Origin: Neckera pumila
Taxonomy: Eukaryota; Streptophyta; Bryopsida; Hypnales; Neckeraceae
DNA length: 64,000 nt
Assembly (NCBI GenBank): GCA_963969595.1
Contig: OZ018414.1
Coordinates: 13,561,660 to 13,625,659, forward strand
Reading direction: 5' to 3'
Shown here piece after piece: positions 21,395-34,261 of the stretch. The notes below the pieces were generated by a model, which saw only the letters and a list, made by a program, of their open reading frames with translations, did not search any database and was not told the origin of the DNA. Each line of letters starts with the position of its first letter. Within the stretch, counting starts at the first letter, position 1. The translations under genes were made by a program, and so were the position numbers.

Positions 21395-22420
21395 GTTACA
21401 GTACCGGATCTAAGTTCAAGAGACTATTGTTAGTGTAAATGGAAGTCGCTCAAGCTAATTGTGCAATGTATGTTTCTAGATTGATAAAATTCTACCATTC
21501 TCCCACCTCTCTTATCTTGATCTCAAAGCTTCTCTGTGCATATGCTGTAGAAATGTTGGAGCGACTGCCATATCTTCTGATTTAGAAAAAAAGAAATATT
21601 TTTTTTTTTTCAAAATATATTACTTAAATATTTGGTAATGTTTCCAAAAACGACGGCTAAGGCATCTACAAATACGCCCTCATAATTTTAAACCACTTAG
21701 GTGTTGTCATACTCTTGAATGCTTCTGACAATACAATCAATCCATAAAAATCATGGCCCTCTTACAATCACACACAACTCTTTCTTATTCAAAGCGACGC
21801 CTACTGTAAATGTAAATTCTTTGCACTCCACTAATTACAATTGTACTTTCATTCATCTTCTTAAAAAAGCAGCATAGAAATTAATACCCTGCAATAGCTT
21901 CACCTTTTCACCTAATGAACCTTCAAAAATCACCCACCCACAACCGCAATTTTGTAGCACTTACTCTTTATTCCATTTCAGACATTGACAGCACTGTTTC
22001 AGGAACTTCTGTAGGGACGGTTGTTAATGCCCGAACTATTCTCGAGCCTTTTACCTTAATGGAACTGTAGTACTTGTGACAGTACAATAGTTTACCAAAG
22101 CCACACTATTTTGTATTAGTGCAGTACATTGTACCAATTTCTTTGAAAATAAATTTTGTGGTGACATTAATTTTCTAAGGACACCAATCTCTCCCTGGCA
22201 AGCAATAGGACAAAATAATATACCTCCAACTAATTTTTATTTCATTTATTTTGGTCACTATTGAAAGTGATCTTCACAAGATTTTTGAAGCTATTTTCAT
22301 CCACGATGTAGATGAATCATCCAAAGTGTTTATGAAAATATATTTATTCATCCTTAAGTTTTGCATTCATTCAAAAACTGTGATACCATCTTGAACTATA
22401 TTTGCAATGTAGTGATCCAT
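21395..22420. other. Gene-free region upstream of the pogo-like transposase
   Basis: It probably includes the 5' end of the transposon, but no inverted terminus was identified. A run of AT-rich sequence with scattered GTAC-containing motifs is seen near 22060-22140. There is no gene. Confidence 0.3.
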
Positions 22421-22424
22421 TTAA

Positions 22425-23340
22425 CCCCTAAAGGCCCAAAGTCCCCTCGAAGGATATTTGGGATTTCGGGCAGGCACGTGTGACTTGAAATTTTTGGCCT
22501 GATTTTTTGAAACTTTTTTGAAGATAGGGAATCACATTAGCTTTCTAAAAATATAACTTTTTTTCAATCGATGCCTGGGAGCAAAAGTTATGCTATCTAA
22601 AGAAAAAAATACAACTCACCTGGCAGAAAATTTTTTCTAAAATTTTGTATTTAGGAAAAAAAAAAAATCTTCTCACAGATCATGTTTTTGTCTATGTTTG
22701 AAGCTTTCATTCATTCTATCTGGACTCAGAATGAGAAAGTCATAGACAATCTTGTTTTTTGGACAATCTTAACATCTTCTTCAAAAAACAACTTATAGAA
22801 TTTATTTTTTAATGCAATTTTTAAATTTTTTCAAATTTTTTTTGGGAAAAGGTGAAGTTTATTTGTAAGAATAATCTCACCGTTGGAATTATGGTGTTTT
22901 AATTCCACCTAAGAGCTATTAACGATTTAGTGTTTCATTCAATTTTGGACCTACTTCTACTTAATAATTTTTTTATATATGAAAATCAAGTTTTGGTATG
23001 TTGGATTTTTTTCTACAACTCTCAACTCAAATGTTCAATATAAAATTTTTTAACCCAATGGTGTGTAGTGCAAAAAAAATCTACAAATGGCCGTCAAAGT
23101 CATCTAAAATTGTAGACCACAATTCAAAAAAACTTCTTTTTCCAACTTCAAATGCTAATATTTTCCAATCCGTACGGTCAAACTTCATGAAATTTTTACT
23201 ACATGATCTAAGTCAAGTGAGGTACTAGATCCTATGGTTTAATTCTAAGAAAACAATTTTTTTGATTTAGGGAGTGATTGCAACAGAACTGGCAATTTTC
23301 AATGGTTTTATAGCCAAAAAACGTCTTGAACCTTTAGGGG
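22425..23340 (+). mobile_element. piggyBac-like MITE, family A copy 2 (916 bp)
   Basis: It begins CCCCTAAAGGCCCAAAG after TTAA (22421-22424) and ends CCTTTAGGGG before TTAA (23341-23344). It has the same length as copy 1 (872-1787) and lies in the opposite orientation. Its right-hand TTAA is also the left-hand TTAA of the next element. It has no coding capacity. Confidence 0.85.
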
Positions 23341-23344
23341 TTAA

Positions 23345-24303
23345 CCTATAAAGGACCAAACACCATATTTTTGGCAATGTAGCAATTTTGGGCAGCTCAC
23401 TACAAATGGAATTTTTATTTTTTATTTTTAAAATTTTCACGCATGTGGTTGAGGGATAGCTTTGAGGCCCAATGATTTTCATAACTTTTAACTACATGGT
23501 TATAAAGGTACTCTATTGTATGTAATTTTCATTGCCCGGCAAGCAGCCCAGGCGGTTCAAAAAAGTTCTTTAAGAATCACTTTTTAAAAAAATAAAAATT
23601 TGAAATTAGGTTTCTAAATTTACATGTACCTGAAAACTAAGCTTTGAATCATTCTTTTATGATTAATGAGATGAAAGTTATGAGGATTTTTTGTTTGTGG
23701 GCAATTATAGATCCACAACTCTAAAATAAACTTTGAAGTCCTTCATTTAACTCAATTTTCAATATTTAAAAAAAAAAATGAAATCATAGGATGCAGATTG
23801 CTTATTACAACATCACAACCATTGGGAATGACATTTTTTCAATTCCATAACTAAATTCTTGACAATTTAGTATTTTGAATCATTCTCTCCTTCTTTCTAT
23901 TTACTACTTTTTTCCTAAATGTTGTGCAATTCCAAATGCTCTAAAATTTTCCAAGCATGTAGCCAACTTGCCTTGAAGAATGAATAAAAAGAATTACCTC
24001 CATTTGGACATTTTTTCATACAAATGTGACCTTGTGAGGTGTAGTACTGTAGTTGCTTGGTTTCTTGTTAGACCAAAAAAATAATTTTTGTCAATTCAAA
24101 CGCTACTAACTTGCAATCCACCGAGCAATCCACATGATGGAAATTTCTAATATTTTTTCTACATTTAATTAAATCAGAGTACTACAAGATCCTACGGTTC
24201 CATGTGTCCAAAAAATGTTTCTTTTATTAAAATTTGGTAATTGTACTAGAAATGGTAGTTTTGGAGAGGTTTTGATGAAAACATAGTCAAAAATCTTTAG
24301 GGA
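23345..24303 (+). mobile_element. piggyBac-like MITE, family D, complete copy (959 bp)
   Basis: It starts CCTATAAAGGACC directly after the shared TTAA (23341-23344) and ends TCTTTAGGGA before TTAA (24304-24307). Its right half matches 45508-46002 and, reversed, 2205-2545. It is non-coding. Confidence 0.7.
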
Positions 24304-24307
24304 TTAA

Positions 24308-25630
24308 GTAGGACTCTTACTGCCAAATATGCCTTCAAACAATTTGAATGGCTTACATTAGAGAAAATGTTTTTTTTATGATATAAATTTTACTTATTCA
24401 TTCAAGTCATTTTTTCCCTTTGAATAAACAAATAAATTATATGAAAGTCAGTACCTTCTGCCAATCTCTCAGTCACATGCATGCCTACAGCAAATACAGA
24501 ATCATCATACACAACAGATTAGCAGGAAATTAAACAGCAATGATCATCATGTTCATCAAAATAGCTGATACAGTACTAGCATTCCGGCCAGGAGGTGGCA
24601 ACAAACGTGACAATATTCAAGTGCTCAAAACTATGAAAAGCAGTGCTTCCAATTGTGCGGCGCCTCATAAATTAATCACGACTGGTTCTTGCCGTGGAAG
24701 ATTGTAAAAGCCAGGTTTAATTAATATGCTAAGCTCTGATCGAGGCTCATGCATACCGAGTACGGAGTAATGAATTTGGTAGCTCCGTTCCGGCTACTTG
24801 GACATTCTAATTACTTACGGACAATGATATATCAGGCTGTTACCTGGAATCACGAGTAAACTTACATCGAGGTGTTTGAGAACGAAGAAACTCAGCTCCC
24901 GTCGACGTTGGTGCTCGCCACCTCCCCCGCTTCAGGCCAAGACTGCACCCGGGCTACCTCACAATCGAACTCCCTCCTTATTACTGTGTTACTCAGTAGG
25001 CACATCGTCGATGACACTTGGGCAATGGTCTCCTCCAATAATTCCAGAGAATTTAATGTCCGGGTGAGAATTTAATGTACGGGTTCGAGTCAAAGTCCGG
25101 ACCCCGACTTTACGTGGGAATAGTAGCAGAATTAGTTTTCGACCCGGGTACGTACGTGAGCATGGGATACCTCTGGTCCCCTCCACTCGATCATACACCA
25201 CAAAGTTGGGTCGCTCTTTGTTTCACCAAGAGCACTGAGCTGATCGAACCAATCCATGAAAAATGGCACGCTCTTGGAGATTGGGACGGGATACCGTCAT
25301 ACCGACCGAATTCAGTTCAAACGAGGTCTGGAACAAGGCCAGGTCTCAGAATCTAGGACGCGGGTTTCATCTCGTCGGTTTACCAGCTGCCGCAACGTAG
25401 CTAATCCGACTTTCTCTACCCTTTGCATTAGTTGTCAATCCAGCTTTGACTGAACAATCTTGCATTGGTTTCACCATTGTGTTAAAACCCGTTAATCATG
25501 GAATTTTGTGTTATCAGTGTTATACACGGTGCCTCATATTCCACCAGTTGCTGGACATTGGCCATCCATAACATGGCAACAATGCATCCTTGGCTCAAAA
25601 CTTCCACACAGATTCACTACAAGAGAATGC
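24308..25630. other. Gene-free region of balanced composition
   Basis: GC content rises around 24880-25400. Several open frames of 60-90 codons overlap on both strands, but I recognise no domain, and their multiplicity in all frames argues that they reflect composition rather than coding. Confidence 0.35.
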
Positions 25631-25633
25631 AAC

Positions 25634-25866
25634 GTTTGCAATACTTTTTGCAATGGTTTTGCAATGCCCAGAAATTTTGTTTCAACGATTTTGCAATGGT
25701 TTAATATAAAGTATTGCACTGTATTTGCAATGGTTTAGTATTTGCAATGGTTTAGAATTTGCAACAGTTTAGCAATAAGTACAGTACAATCGATTCTCTA
25801 TCCAACATTTTTATGTTGAATTAATCACAACTTTGCAACGGTTTTGCAATGGTTTTGCAGTGCACA
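25634..25866. repeat. Interspersed TTGCAATGGTTT short repeats
   Basis: About nine copies of TTGCAATGGTTT or close variants (TTGCAACGGTTT, TTGCAACAGTTT) occur within about 230 bp at irregular spacing, some back to back. It looks like a degenerate minisatellite. No gene is evident across it. Confidence 0.6.
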
Positions 25867-26019
25867 ATGTCTTCTTCAAGTTCCAAACTAAGTTCCGTTA
25901 CAGATTGTTTCATTGCAAATGCGTTGCTAGTATGTTGCAGTCACTGCTTTCTGTGTAGTGACTGAAGCACGGGACCACGATGTGGTCACTGTGTAGAGGC
26001 TCAGTGATCTGGACGATAT

Positions 26020-26556
26020 ATATGGTTTGACTGCAATGTGGTTTGCTTTAACAAGAATCCCTAGCCAACTCAGAAACTTGAACATGTGCTATTGGAAGCG
26101 ATCGTGGATCATGCGAGGGTGGCTTGGTTCAAGACTACGAAGCTCTGCGGCTTATATCCTGACAAGGAGGGAACCTTCCTCTAGAGGTTTGACAACATCT
26201 GGCTCCAATTGGACTACTTCGGAGAGAGATCTCACCTTACTATGAGCAAGAACCTTGCTCGTCCTAATATGGGAGCTTTCAACTAAATGAAAATGGCGAT
26301 GGGATTAGTTGGGTTGTTGGTTCTTGATCTCTCTGGTTAAGTTCTTTGCTGTGATGTCCAGCGATTTGTTGGTCATTCACGGTTGCTTGTGGGGGCTATG
26401 GCGCTGGCGTTGGTTGCTGTTTCTGATCTGATTTAGTTTTAAAAAATCTAAAAAAAATGCCCCGCCGAGGAGTTCATCCTTTGTTTCTGTGTATCTTTTC
26501 CTCATTCAATGGAAATTGTTTATGTGTTTCAAGAAAATAAAAAAAATAAAAAAAAA
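26020..26556 (+). mobile_element. Probable non-LTR retroposon 3' end with A-rich tail
   Basis: The right end is CAATGGAAATTG, ATGTGTTTCAAGAAAA and an AATAAAAAAA-type tail. The same terminal block occurs in minus orientation at 11780-11805 and 58838-58858. The upstream 500 bp are GC-richer than surroundings and may be the end of a LINE, but no reverse transcriptase motif is visible. The 5' limit is arbitrary, and no target duplication was found. Confidence 0.45.
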
Positions 26557-28291
26557 TGTTACAAATGGAAAGTTCTCAATGGTTCAGTTTTTGACCAAAA
26601 CTTATTGATCAAAAATCTAGGATGGATATAGATATGAGGCTCAGCTGGACTTCACGATGTGTGATAACAAAATTCAAACTTGTTCCAGTTCCTCAAATCT
26701 CATTAGACTTTAACCCCTTAGCGAACCGTCGTCCACTTTGTGGACGATGTACAGAACCGACATCCTGTATCTCGCAGATTCTGGCGTTTTTTCATTTGTG
26801 TTTTTTTGGGTTGACAGGGGGGTTGTTATGATCCTGAAATACAGCATCGCACCTCCAGAATGAGCGCTTGTATTTTTCTGAATTTGGGAAAGCTCAAAGA
26901 TGTCTCCTTCCGTTGAAATTTTCCTTTGTCCGGACTGTGGAGCGGTCCATTCATGCAATTTGGTAGGCCCTGTCCACACTTTCAGGGCAGCTGATGTTTC
27001 TGGACCAGCAATACGTTTCCTTACGTCAGCGACAACCTTTTTATATTCACTTACGTCTTATAATACTCTACTGAAAATGGCATACAACTGAGTCTGAACA
27101 GGAGGAGTACGCAGCAAGACTAGATACGCTCACAGTTGTCACATTCCTATAGCACCACCTTCATTTTCAATTCTACAAGTGGAATACTGCCGCCAGCGTC
27201 TTCAATGCATGGAAGTGAAAATTGGAGAAATTGTTGCACTATACAACAATTCACATTTCACTCTACTCTAACACCTACCTCAAGAACCTATATGCTTTTC
27301 CAGTATGGAAGTCTCAATCATTTACCAAATTGGAGATTTTATTAATCAATCAAGTGAATGTCCAAAACATTTACATCCTGAAGGCGTCTAACAAGCACGG
27401 ATTCCCTAAGCCAATCAACTTGCAGCAGCTGTATCTACAGTAACTCATATTCTTAGATATTGTAATGTCTAGAGTTCTTGTATTGAAAAGTATTGGATAG
27501 CCGCCAATTTGCATTGAAGTTCTACCTATTGAACTCCTTGCTCATCACTTCTCAAAAAAATTTATAATTTGAAATGAGTTACTGGCCGTCAATTGCATTC
27601 AACATCTTGCAATTGCACTCCTCGTTGAACACTCTTCAATGAAACATAAGAACTAGTGAATGGCGTCTGTGAAAGCCTCTTGACCATCTAGTACTTCCAG
27701 AAATTCCAGCTTGTTATACCTGTCGCTCTAGTAATTCTCCTGTCCACTTGTGAGTGTGTACCACTTCGTTCATAGCTTTTCTATTCCGTGCAAACTGTCA
27801 TTGACAATTTCCTCAAGTTGAACGGAGTGCCGTCATTCTCCTTCGCATCTTCATCAATCATTTAGTAGTCGAACGGGTCCTCTTAGTCAGCGTGAAAGCC
27901 TTCCACTTTGTGAAATGCTCGGTAGACTCGTAGTCCAAACTAGGTGCTTGAATTCAATTCTGTATAAAATAATTCAGCGTTCATGAGGGCATGCACTTTA
28001 CTAGTGATTGGGAAATCCTGTCCTCCTATTTGACAGTCCAAGAACGTTAGAGGGAAACAAGATATTCCGATTACTTTTTACACAACTGCGTGCTCCTCCA
28101 AATCAAATTTCTTCTATTGTGCTCAGGTCAAGCACACGGCATTGACAGAAGCTGCAACGCCGTTCATTCACTACGCCAAGAAGAACTAATCACTTCAGCC
28201 GCGCGAAGGACCTGTACAACATCGACTCATGCAGTTGCAGAGGAACGGTACACTACAACATTCACATTGACTCATGCTTTGCAAAGTATGA

Positions 28292-28675
28292 TTGTGCCGT
28301 CACATGGCCAACGTGTTGCCTTCATCTGACCAGCATCCTGCTACTCTTCCACAAATTCGTGAAACTATTCGTCTCTGGAGTTCGTCTGTTGGAGCGTCAC
28401 AGACTCAGACACGTCAAATTCTTGGACTTCTCGATCGTCGTAATTTATTACGGAGAGCAATGAAGCGTGGAGTCAAAAAAAAAGATACTCCACGTGGTTT
28501 ACGGTACCTGTTCCGTCATCACTGTTCTCGCATTCTAGGCTGGAAGGACCGCATACCTGAAGGGAATCCTCTGGGCTTCTTTGAAGACGTCAACCACGCC
28601 TTGCGAGTGCTGCTGTGGCCTGACGTGCCTCCTCCTGACTGCATCTGCCGCGTTTGTTTTTCAACAAGCTCCTAG
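28292..28675 (+). CDS. Unassigned ORF in the piggyBac 5' region, 127 codons
   Basis: This 127-codon open frame lies upstream of the transposase inside the piggyBac element. The middle is basic (a run RRAMKRGVKKKDTPRG) and the end has two Cys residues spaced CIC-RVC. I do not recognise a family. It could be a former exon of the transposase gene, a separate accessory protein, or chance. The overlapping frame 28090-28329 may belong to the same decayed coding region. Confidence 0.3.
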   Translation: MCRHMANVLPSSDQHPATLPQIRETIRLWSSSVGASQTQTRQILGLLDRRNLLRRAMKRGVKKKDTPRGLRYLFRHHCSRILGWKDRIPEGNPLGFFEDVNHALRVLLWPDVPPPDCICRVCFSTSS

Positions 28676-28898
28676 TATCGATAACTTTGCAGTCGACATT
28701 GTTTTTGTCCATCTTGCCTGTGCTTCACCCGCCCACTGAGAGCACCATGTCGTCCAGGAGTGCAGCTCCAGGTTCTTGCCCACACTCTCCCTACAAAACC
28801 AGAACCGTCACCCGATCAGCAGCGAACAATAACCCTTAGACTTCATGTGACGAGGTGGTCGACTCTTCTCGCAAACGAAAGACTCTGTCTCCCGCGCT

Positions 28899-30024
28899 GT
28901 GGATGAGGAGGCAAACATGAAACGTGGGAAGCTACCTATGTCAGATTTTCAGGATTCTCCTATGCTGGAGGGAGACGGGCTTCCACTTGCAAGCAGAGCA
29001 GAGGTGCAGCAGTCACTGCCACAGTTCGCACCAACTCCACTCGGTGAGTCCACTTATGTCCTGCCAGGGCGAAGAGATCGTTGGCGCGTCAGACCCAGTT
29101 TCTCACACAATTTTCCTCCATCCGTGAGTACTCCTATCCCTGTACGATTGTCGTGTGCACTTCTCAGTCCAAGCATACGTACTCATGCCGAGGAAGAAGA
29201 TTTGCAATGGGTACTAGGTCTAGCTGTCCATGCTTACGTCCAATCTGGTAGACTACGTTTACGTTGTCATGCTTGACGACGGTAGCGAGGTTCACATACA
29301 TTCAGGAGACGTAGAACCTCTTGTCCTTGTCAACCAGTATGAAGAGGAAGAGTTTCCCCTTCATGGAACATAAGAATCAGACGGTGGGTTGCAGGGAGGG
29401 CATGATTTGTCACAAGAAATCCATGGAGATAGTCATACCTCAGTTGGTGCTGTGGACTCCTTCTTCCCGCTCGCATGTGATGCTGCCGCAACGAATACCG
29501 AAGACGAGGATGAATCGCGGCAGTCATGGTATGATTTCGCGAATTTTCCCCAAGAACGCAGCGCCTGTGCCGTCGATACTGAAGAAGTGGTGCGCATACA
29601 CAACGTTGACGATGCTGCGACACCAACTGCAGTGAACGTCGATGCCGGTGTCATTCGGTCGAGCAGCGGACATGGTCTCAAATCTGCTGCACCAATACTT
29701 CGAAGTCCCGGAGTACACTCTGCCGATTTCTCGAAGTTGTTCTGTCAAGTTTTGGAAGACTGCCTCGCAGCACGTACGCGCACAACTCTGCAGATGGAGA
29801 TTAGAAACACTGGTACGGTTTTCCGCCCTGTGTATGTCCGCACACATTCACTGCTTGGAGAAATGAATGGTCCACAGGCTTCCGTGCCTGTAGAGACCCC
29901 CCCACAAATGAAGACTGCTTCGCCGCATTTGACCGACGTCACCGCACCTGCATGTCATGCAACCACCTCGGCGCCACGACTTCAATGTACGCACGCTCCG
30001 CTGGACAGCCTGTCACACCATTAG
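28899..30024 (+). pseudogene. Possible N-terminal coding region ahead of the piggyBac transposase
   Basis: Two open frames (28899-29276 and 29389-30024, 125 and 211 codons) precede the transposase domain on the same strand. The second is acidic, Ser/Thr/Pro-rich and contains DEDESRQSWYDFANFPQE-like sequence. PiggyBac transposases usually have a short disordered acidic N-terminus, so this may be a long decayed version of it, interrupted by stops and frameshifts. No conserved domain is recognised. Confidence 0.35.
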
Positions 30025-30076
30025 TCGCACTGGAGGGCCCTTCTGACGTCATGGACAGTCCATACCGACCCCCGTC

Positions 30077-31200
30077 ATGTTCAATGAAGCGGTCGCGTAT
30101 GCACCAGTCCTCCCATCTACAATCTCCACGGAGGCTGTTCATTTCGGCACCACGCTCGTAGCAGGAATCCAAGGAAGATCATTGCCAGAAGCCTTGACAG
30201 CAGCAGTGAAGAACTTCGCTATACCGTCTTGCAAAACGAAGATTCGACCACCTATTCAGGTTCCGGACTTCACGGAAGTTCCTGTTCCCGTGGTAGCTGC
30301 CACTGCTGCGGCGTCGACAAGTCAACCTCCTCGTCCACCTCGTCCTGCTCGTCCTTTATCAGCAGCAGCGCTACGCTTGCAGTTTCTGACTGCTTACGCG
30401 GATGAAATGTGGAACATGGGGGACTCCTCGGATGACGAAAACCTTCCAGCTTTTTCAGGACCAACTGGTGGCCCTACGTTTCGTGTACTAAGGATGCCCA
30501 CGAAAACGGCTCTCTTTGGTCATTTCTGGAGCGAAAGAACCTTACAGCGAATATGTGCAGACACGAATCAGTATGCGAGTGAACTCCATCCGAGGACAAG
30601 GATGCCGCTAGGTGGAGTGCGGTGGTGGCGTTTGGGAGAGGTCGAGTTGAATGCCTTCTTTGCCGTGAACGTACTAATGGGAATCAAACATCTTCCAAAC
30701 CACCGTAGTTACTAGAATCGTGGGAACACCTTCCTATACTGCCCAAGCGTTTCGACCATAATGACTTGTAGACGTTACGAGGACATTACCCGCCGTTGCC
30801 TACACATAGCTGACAACACAGTGCCAGCTCTACCTGGAGATGATGAGGAGTTCGACAAAAACTTCGGAAGATGAGGTGGCTGCTCACGGAGATGAAGCAC
30901 CGATTCCAAAGCAATTGGAATCTCTATCAAGAAGTGACTGTGGATGAGACAATAATACCTTATAAAGGAAAATACTGTCCCATTCGTCAGTACCTTCCAA
31001 GGAAACCTACTAAGTGGGGAGTTAAGGTCTGGTGCTTAGCTGATGCTAAGCACAAATACATACATGATTTCCAAATTTATACGGGTTCACTTCTGAGGGA
31101 ATCACTTGCTGGAGGCGGTCGAGGGGACGCTAAATCTCTGTACAAAGTGGTGATGCAGTTGCTTGATGGTCTACATGGCCGGTCGCATGTGGTGTGCACA
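30077..31200 (+). pseudogene. piggyBac transposase, N-terminal part of DDE domain (before CACTA insertion)
   Basis: The frame from 30077 runs through a Pro-rich stretch and an acidic DSSDDE patch into the piggyBac core. VELNAFFAVNVLMGIKHLP matches the family's conserved opening block. A TAG at 30713-30715 stands where the family has Trp after Tyr. The frame then continues with FLYCPSVSTIMTCRRYEDI and CLHIADN, as in other family members. A frameshift near 30868 leads into MRWLLTEM and then VTVDETIIPYKGK, which carries the first catalytic Asp, followed by GVKVWCLAD. The protein ends at HVVCT, where CACTACTAG begins at 31201. The enzyme normally excises and inserts TTAA-flanked DNA. This copy cannot make it. 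Confidence 0.85.
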
Positions 31201-31659
31201 CACTACTAGAACAAGGGGGGGTATGCAACGTTTTTTAGCCTCGTTTGCAAACCCTCCTATGATTGTAAGCAACGTCTGGCATTACAGGTTCAGAATTAGG
31301 GATAGCCGATTTGGGAGCAACGTTTCAGCAACATCTGAGGAAAGATCGTTGAATTCAAGCGTTCCCAACGCGGATCCTGAATTGCGTATTCCGAAATTAG
31401 TATGAATGGAATGCTGAACAGTGAATCGTCAGTGCGGTGAATGCATGGCAAGACCTGGGTTCCTTTTAAAAGAATAAAGTCAGTGAGAGCAGGGGAGTGG
31501 ACTCTGTTCACTTTGGGAACCTGGTGTGAAGATAGATAAAAAAGATAGATAAAAGTGTGAACTTTTAGTCTAGACTGTGCAATGTGAATTGACAAAGAGA
31601 ATTCCAACCGGTATCTGGACTGCATTGAAGAAATCAAATTATAAAAATTCAAATATATG

Positions 31660-34257
31660 AAATCAAATACATCCAAAAAATGAAATATAATAAATTTAAA
31701 AAGTAATAATTAGTAATGCACTCTTAGATGTTCTCTACGATATTCCATTAAATAAATGAAAAGAAGCTTTTCGCATCAAATAATATATATTCCATGAAAA
31801 AACAAAATTAACATTGTAAAAACCTTCTAGATTTTACTTTTCAGGAATAGGATAAAATTGAAAATGGTACATTAGTATTTCTTACTTGCAAAAGTGTAAG
31901 GAACAACTATTAATTTGTATTTTTTATTTTATAATAATATCATGCACAATTGTAATAGTCAATTAAAGAATAAAATACAAATCAAAAATTATGGATTTGA
32001 CTTTCGAACATTTGTTTTGAAAAAACTAGAAATACATAAATAACACTTTGTTAGAATAACTAAATCTTGAAGTATTATGGATATTTTTTGTTTTTTGGCC
32101 CTATTTTTTGTTTTTTGTATTTTGATTTTGATTTTTATGTTTTTATGTTTTTAATTATTATTGAGTTCTTTATTAACTAATAGCTATTTCCAATTTCAAA
32201 AACGAGAGGGAAATTAGTAAATTTTGGATTTAGGATTGCAAATTTTTTTTTTAAATAAATAAGATTATTTACAATGTTGTCATTGTATACATGAAGTTAT
32301 ATGATGAGAAGTCAATAGTTTATTCAACATGAAATTGGTATAGTATAGATAAAACAAGAAGCCTTTTGTCTTGACACTAGACTTTTAATTTTATGATAGT
32401 ATATAGAGTTTTAGGAAATTATTGCCAAAATAATTAAATGAATATGAATATAATTCCATGAATGCTAATTACAAATAACAAGAGATAAATTTTGCAGCAT
32501 AGGAATAAAAATTTTGAACAAAAACTATACATATTAATATAAAGTTGTATTAATTCTTGTAGAAAATTATACAAATAATCAGAATAATATAAGCCATTTT
32601 CATTGTGTACAAAGATTTCCCGATTATAATTTATTTATAAGTTTGTTTCAAATTACAAATTCCATGTAAATAACACTTTGTTAGATTAATGAACTCTTGA
32701 AGTATTAAGGGTGTTTCAAATTTTTGTCACTAATTTTTGTTCTCTATATTTCTTTGATTTAATTATGTTTGAATTATTGTTGTTAATAGGTATTGCCAAT
32801 TTAAAGAATTACAAATAAATTACTATATTTTATTTAGAATCACATATTTTTAATAAAATCAATAAGATTGCATACAATCGTGTTATTTTACATATGAAGT
32901 CATGTTGTGAGAATTTTCATGGTTAATTTCAAATGAAGTAGGCAACCTTGTGCTCTACATAAAACTAGAAGTCTTCTATTATAATAGAAAAGAAGCAGTT
33001 TTTTGAGAGTACATAGAAATTTAAAAAATCATTAAAAATAAAATAAAATGAATATCAATATAGGATCATTGAAAGTTGATTATAGATAATAAGTTAAAGA
33101 GAACATTCCATTTTATGAAGGAAAAGAGTTGAAATATATATTTATTTGTATATCTAGATGTATGAATATTCATGTCAAATCATATTGCACAATATCAACA
33201 ACAATTAAAATTATAGTACCTACGTATAGGATTTAGGATTTCATGTATTTTTGAAAACTTAAATTAATTCAATGCTTCATATTTATAAATATGTAAATTC
33301 ATTGCGTATTTATAAATATTTAAAATCATATTTTCTTCCCCAAAAGCTAATTTTTGGCTATAAATTAATCACCCAAAACAATCATAATCTAAAAATCCAA
33401 CGATCAGTATTTTCCAACTAATTCCATGCATGTATATTAGATAAAATAGTCTTTACTTTTATATTGTTAAAACTAAAAATTTCAAGCACATCCATATGCA
33501 TAAAAATATCAAAGTGGAACGTTTCATTGAAAACCTCTATTGTCAAGGGCATAACATGCATAACCCCACTCAATTTACGACTAAAGAATTTTGTGAAATG
33601 AATCTTTAATGTGAAATATTCTTTAAGATTTAGTGTATTTGAGGCTCATTTCCAAGAGCCCTTTGTATTAGAAAATCAAAAATTTGCAATGGATACCTTT
33701 GCACAAAATCTTAAATGGAAAATTCATAATCATTTATTTTGAAATATATAATGTACTAATATATATACGTAAATTGACATATAATGTCAGTATACAATTT
33801 TAGCTACCTCATTATGACATGACAATTCATGCTTGAAAATACTACGTATAGATTGCAAACAAAAAAACAAAAAACAAAAAACAAGTTTGCAACAATCAAA
33901 AATCTTATTTATGCCTATGAGAAATATTTATATTTACTATATTAATAAATGAACTTCAATTAACAATGAGCTTCAATCAGGAACACAAAAAATACTTATA
34001 AACAATAAGGAGCTCAACCATCCAATTGTAGAGAGAAATCAATCTCCAAAAGGAGTCTCATCACCTCCAAGCACCGTCTTGTATAATAGGGACTATCAAT
34101 AAAGAGTGTTATAATAGTTCTTAATCTAGGCTAGGACTTTTTTTATCTTTAGTTTTTTTATCCTTGCTTCTATCTAAAACCATGCACTAAAGTATAAATC
34201 TTAGATGTAATTCTTCAAATCATATCTTATCTATATTATATCTTAGGGTGAAGTTCA
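31660..34257. other. Very AT-rich interior of the CACTA element
   Basis: No gene or RNA was seen. There are long A/T tracts and internal similarity: a TAACACTTTGTTAGA-TAA block occurs near 32040 and again near 32668, each followed by a TCTTGAAGTATTA block. The CACTA interior may therefore contain a duplicated segment of about 630 bp period. Confidence 0.45.
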
Positions 34258-34261
34258 TTAA

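Noticed and set aside
16900..22150. Terminal inverted repeats of the pogo-like element from GTAC/CAGTA-containing motifs
   Set aside because: Candidate motifs near 16910-17080 and 22060-22140 do not align as inverted copies and lack matching TA flanks at plausible positions.
24872..25453. Cluster of small open frames as a gene
   Set aside because: All frames are open together in a GC-richer patch, with no start context or domain that stands out.
25634..25866. CRISPR-like array
   Set aside because: Repeats are 12 bp, variable and irregularly spaced, and the DNA is evidently eukaryotic.
26020..26556. Calling this a LINE with an endonuclease or reverse transcriptase domain
   Set aside because: Only the 3' tail is shared with other copies; the upstream translation has no secure motif.
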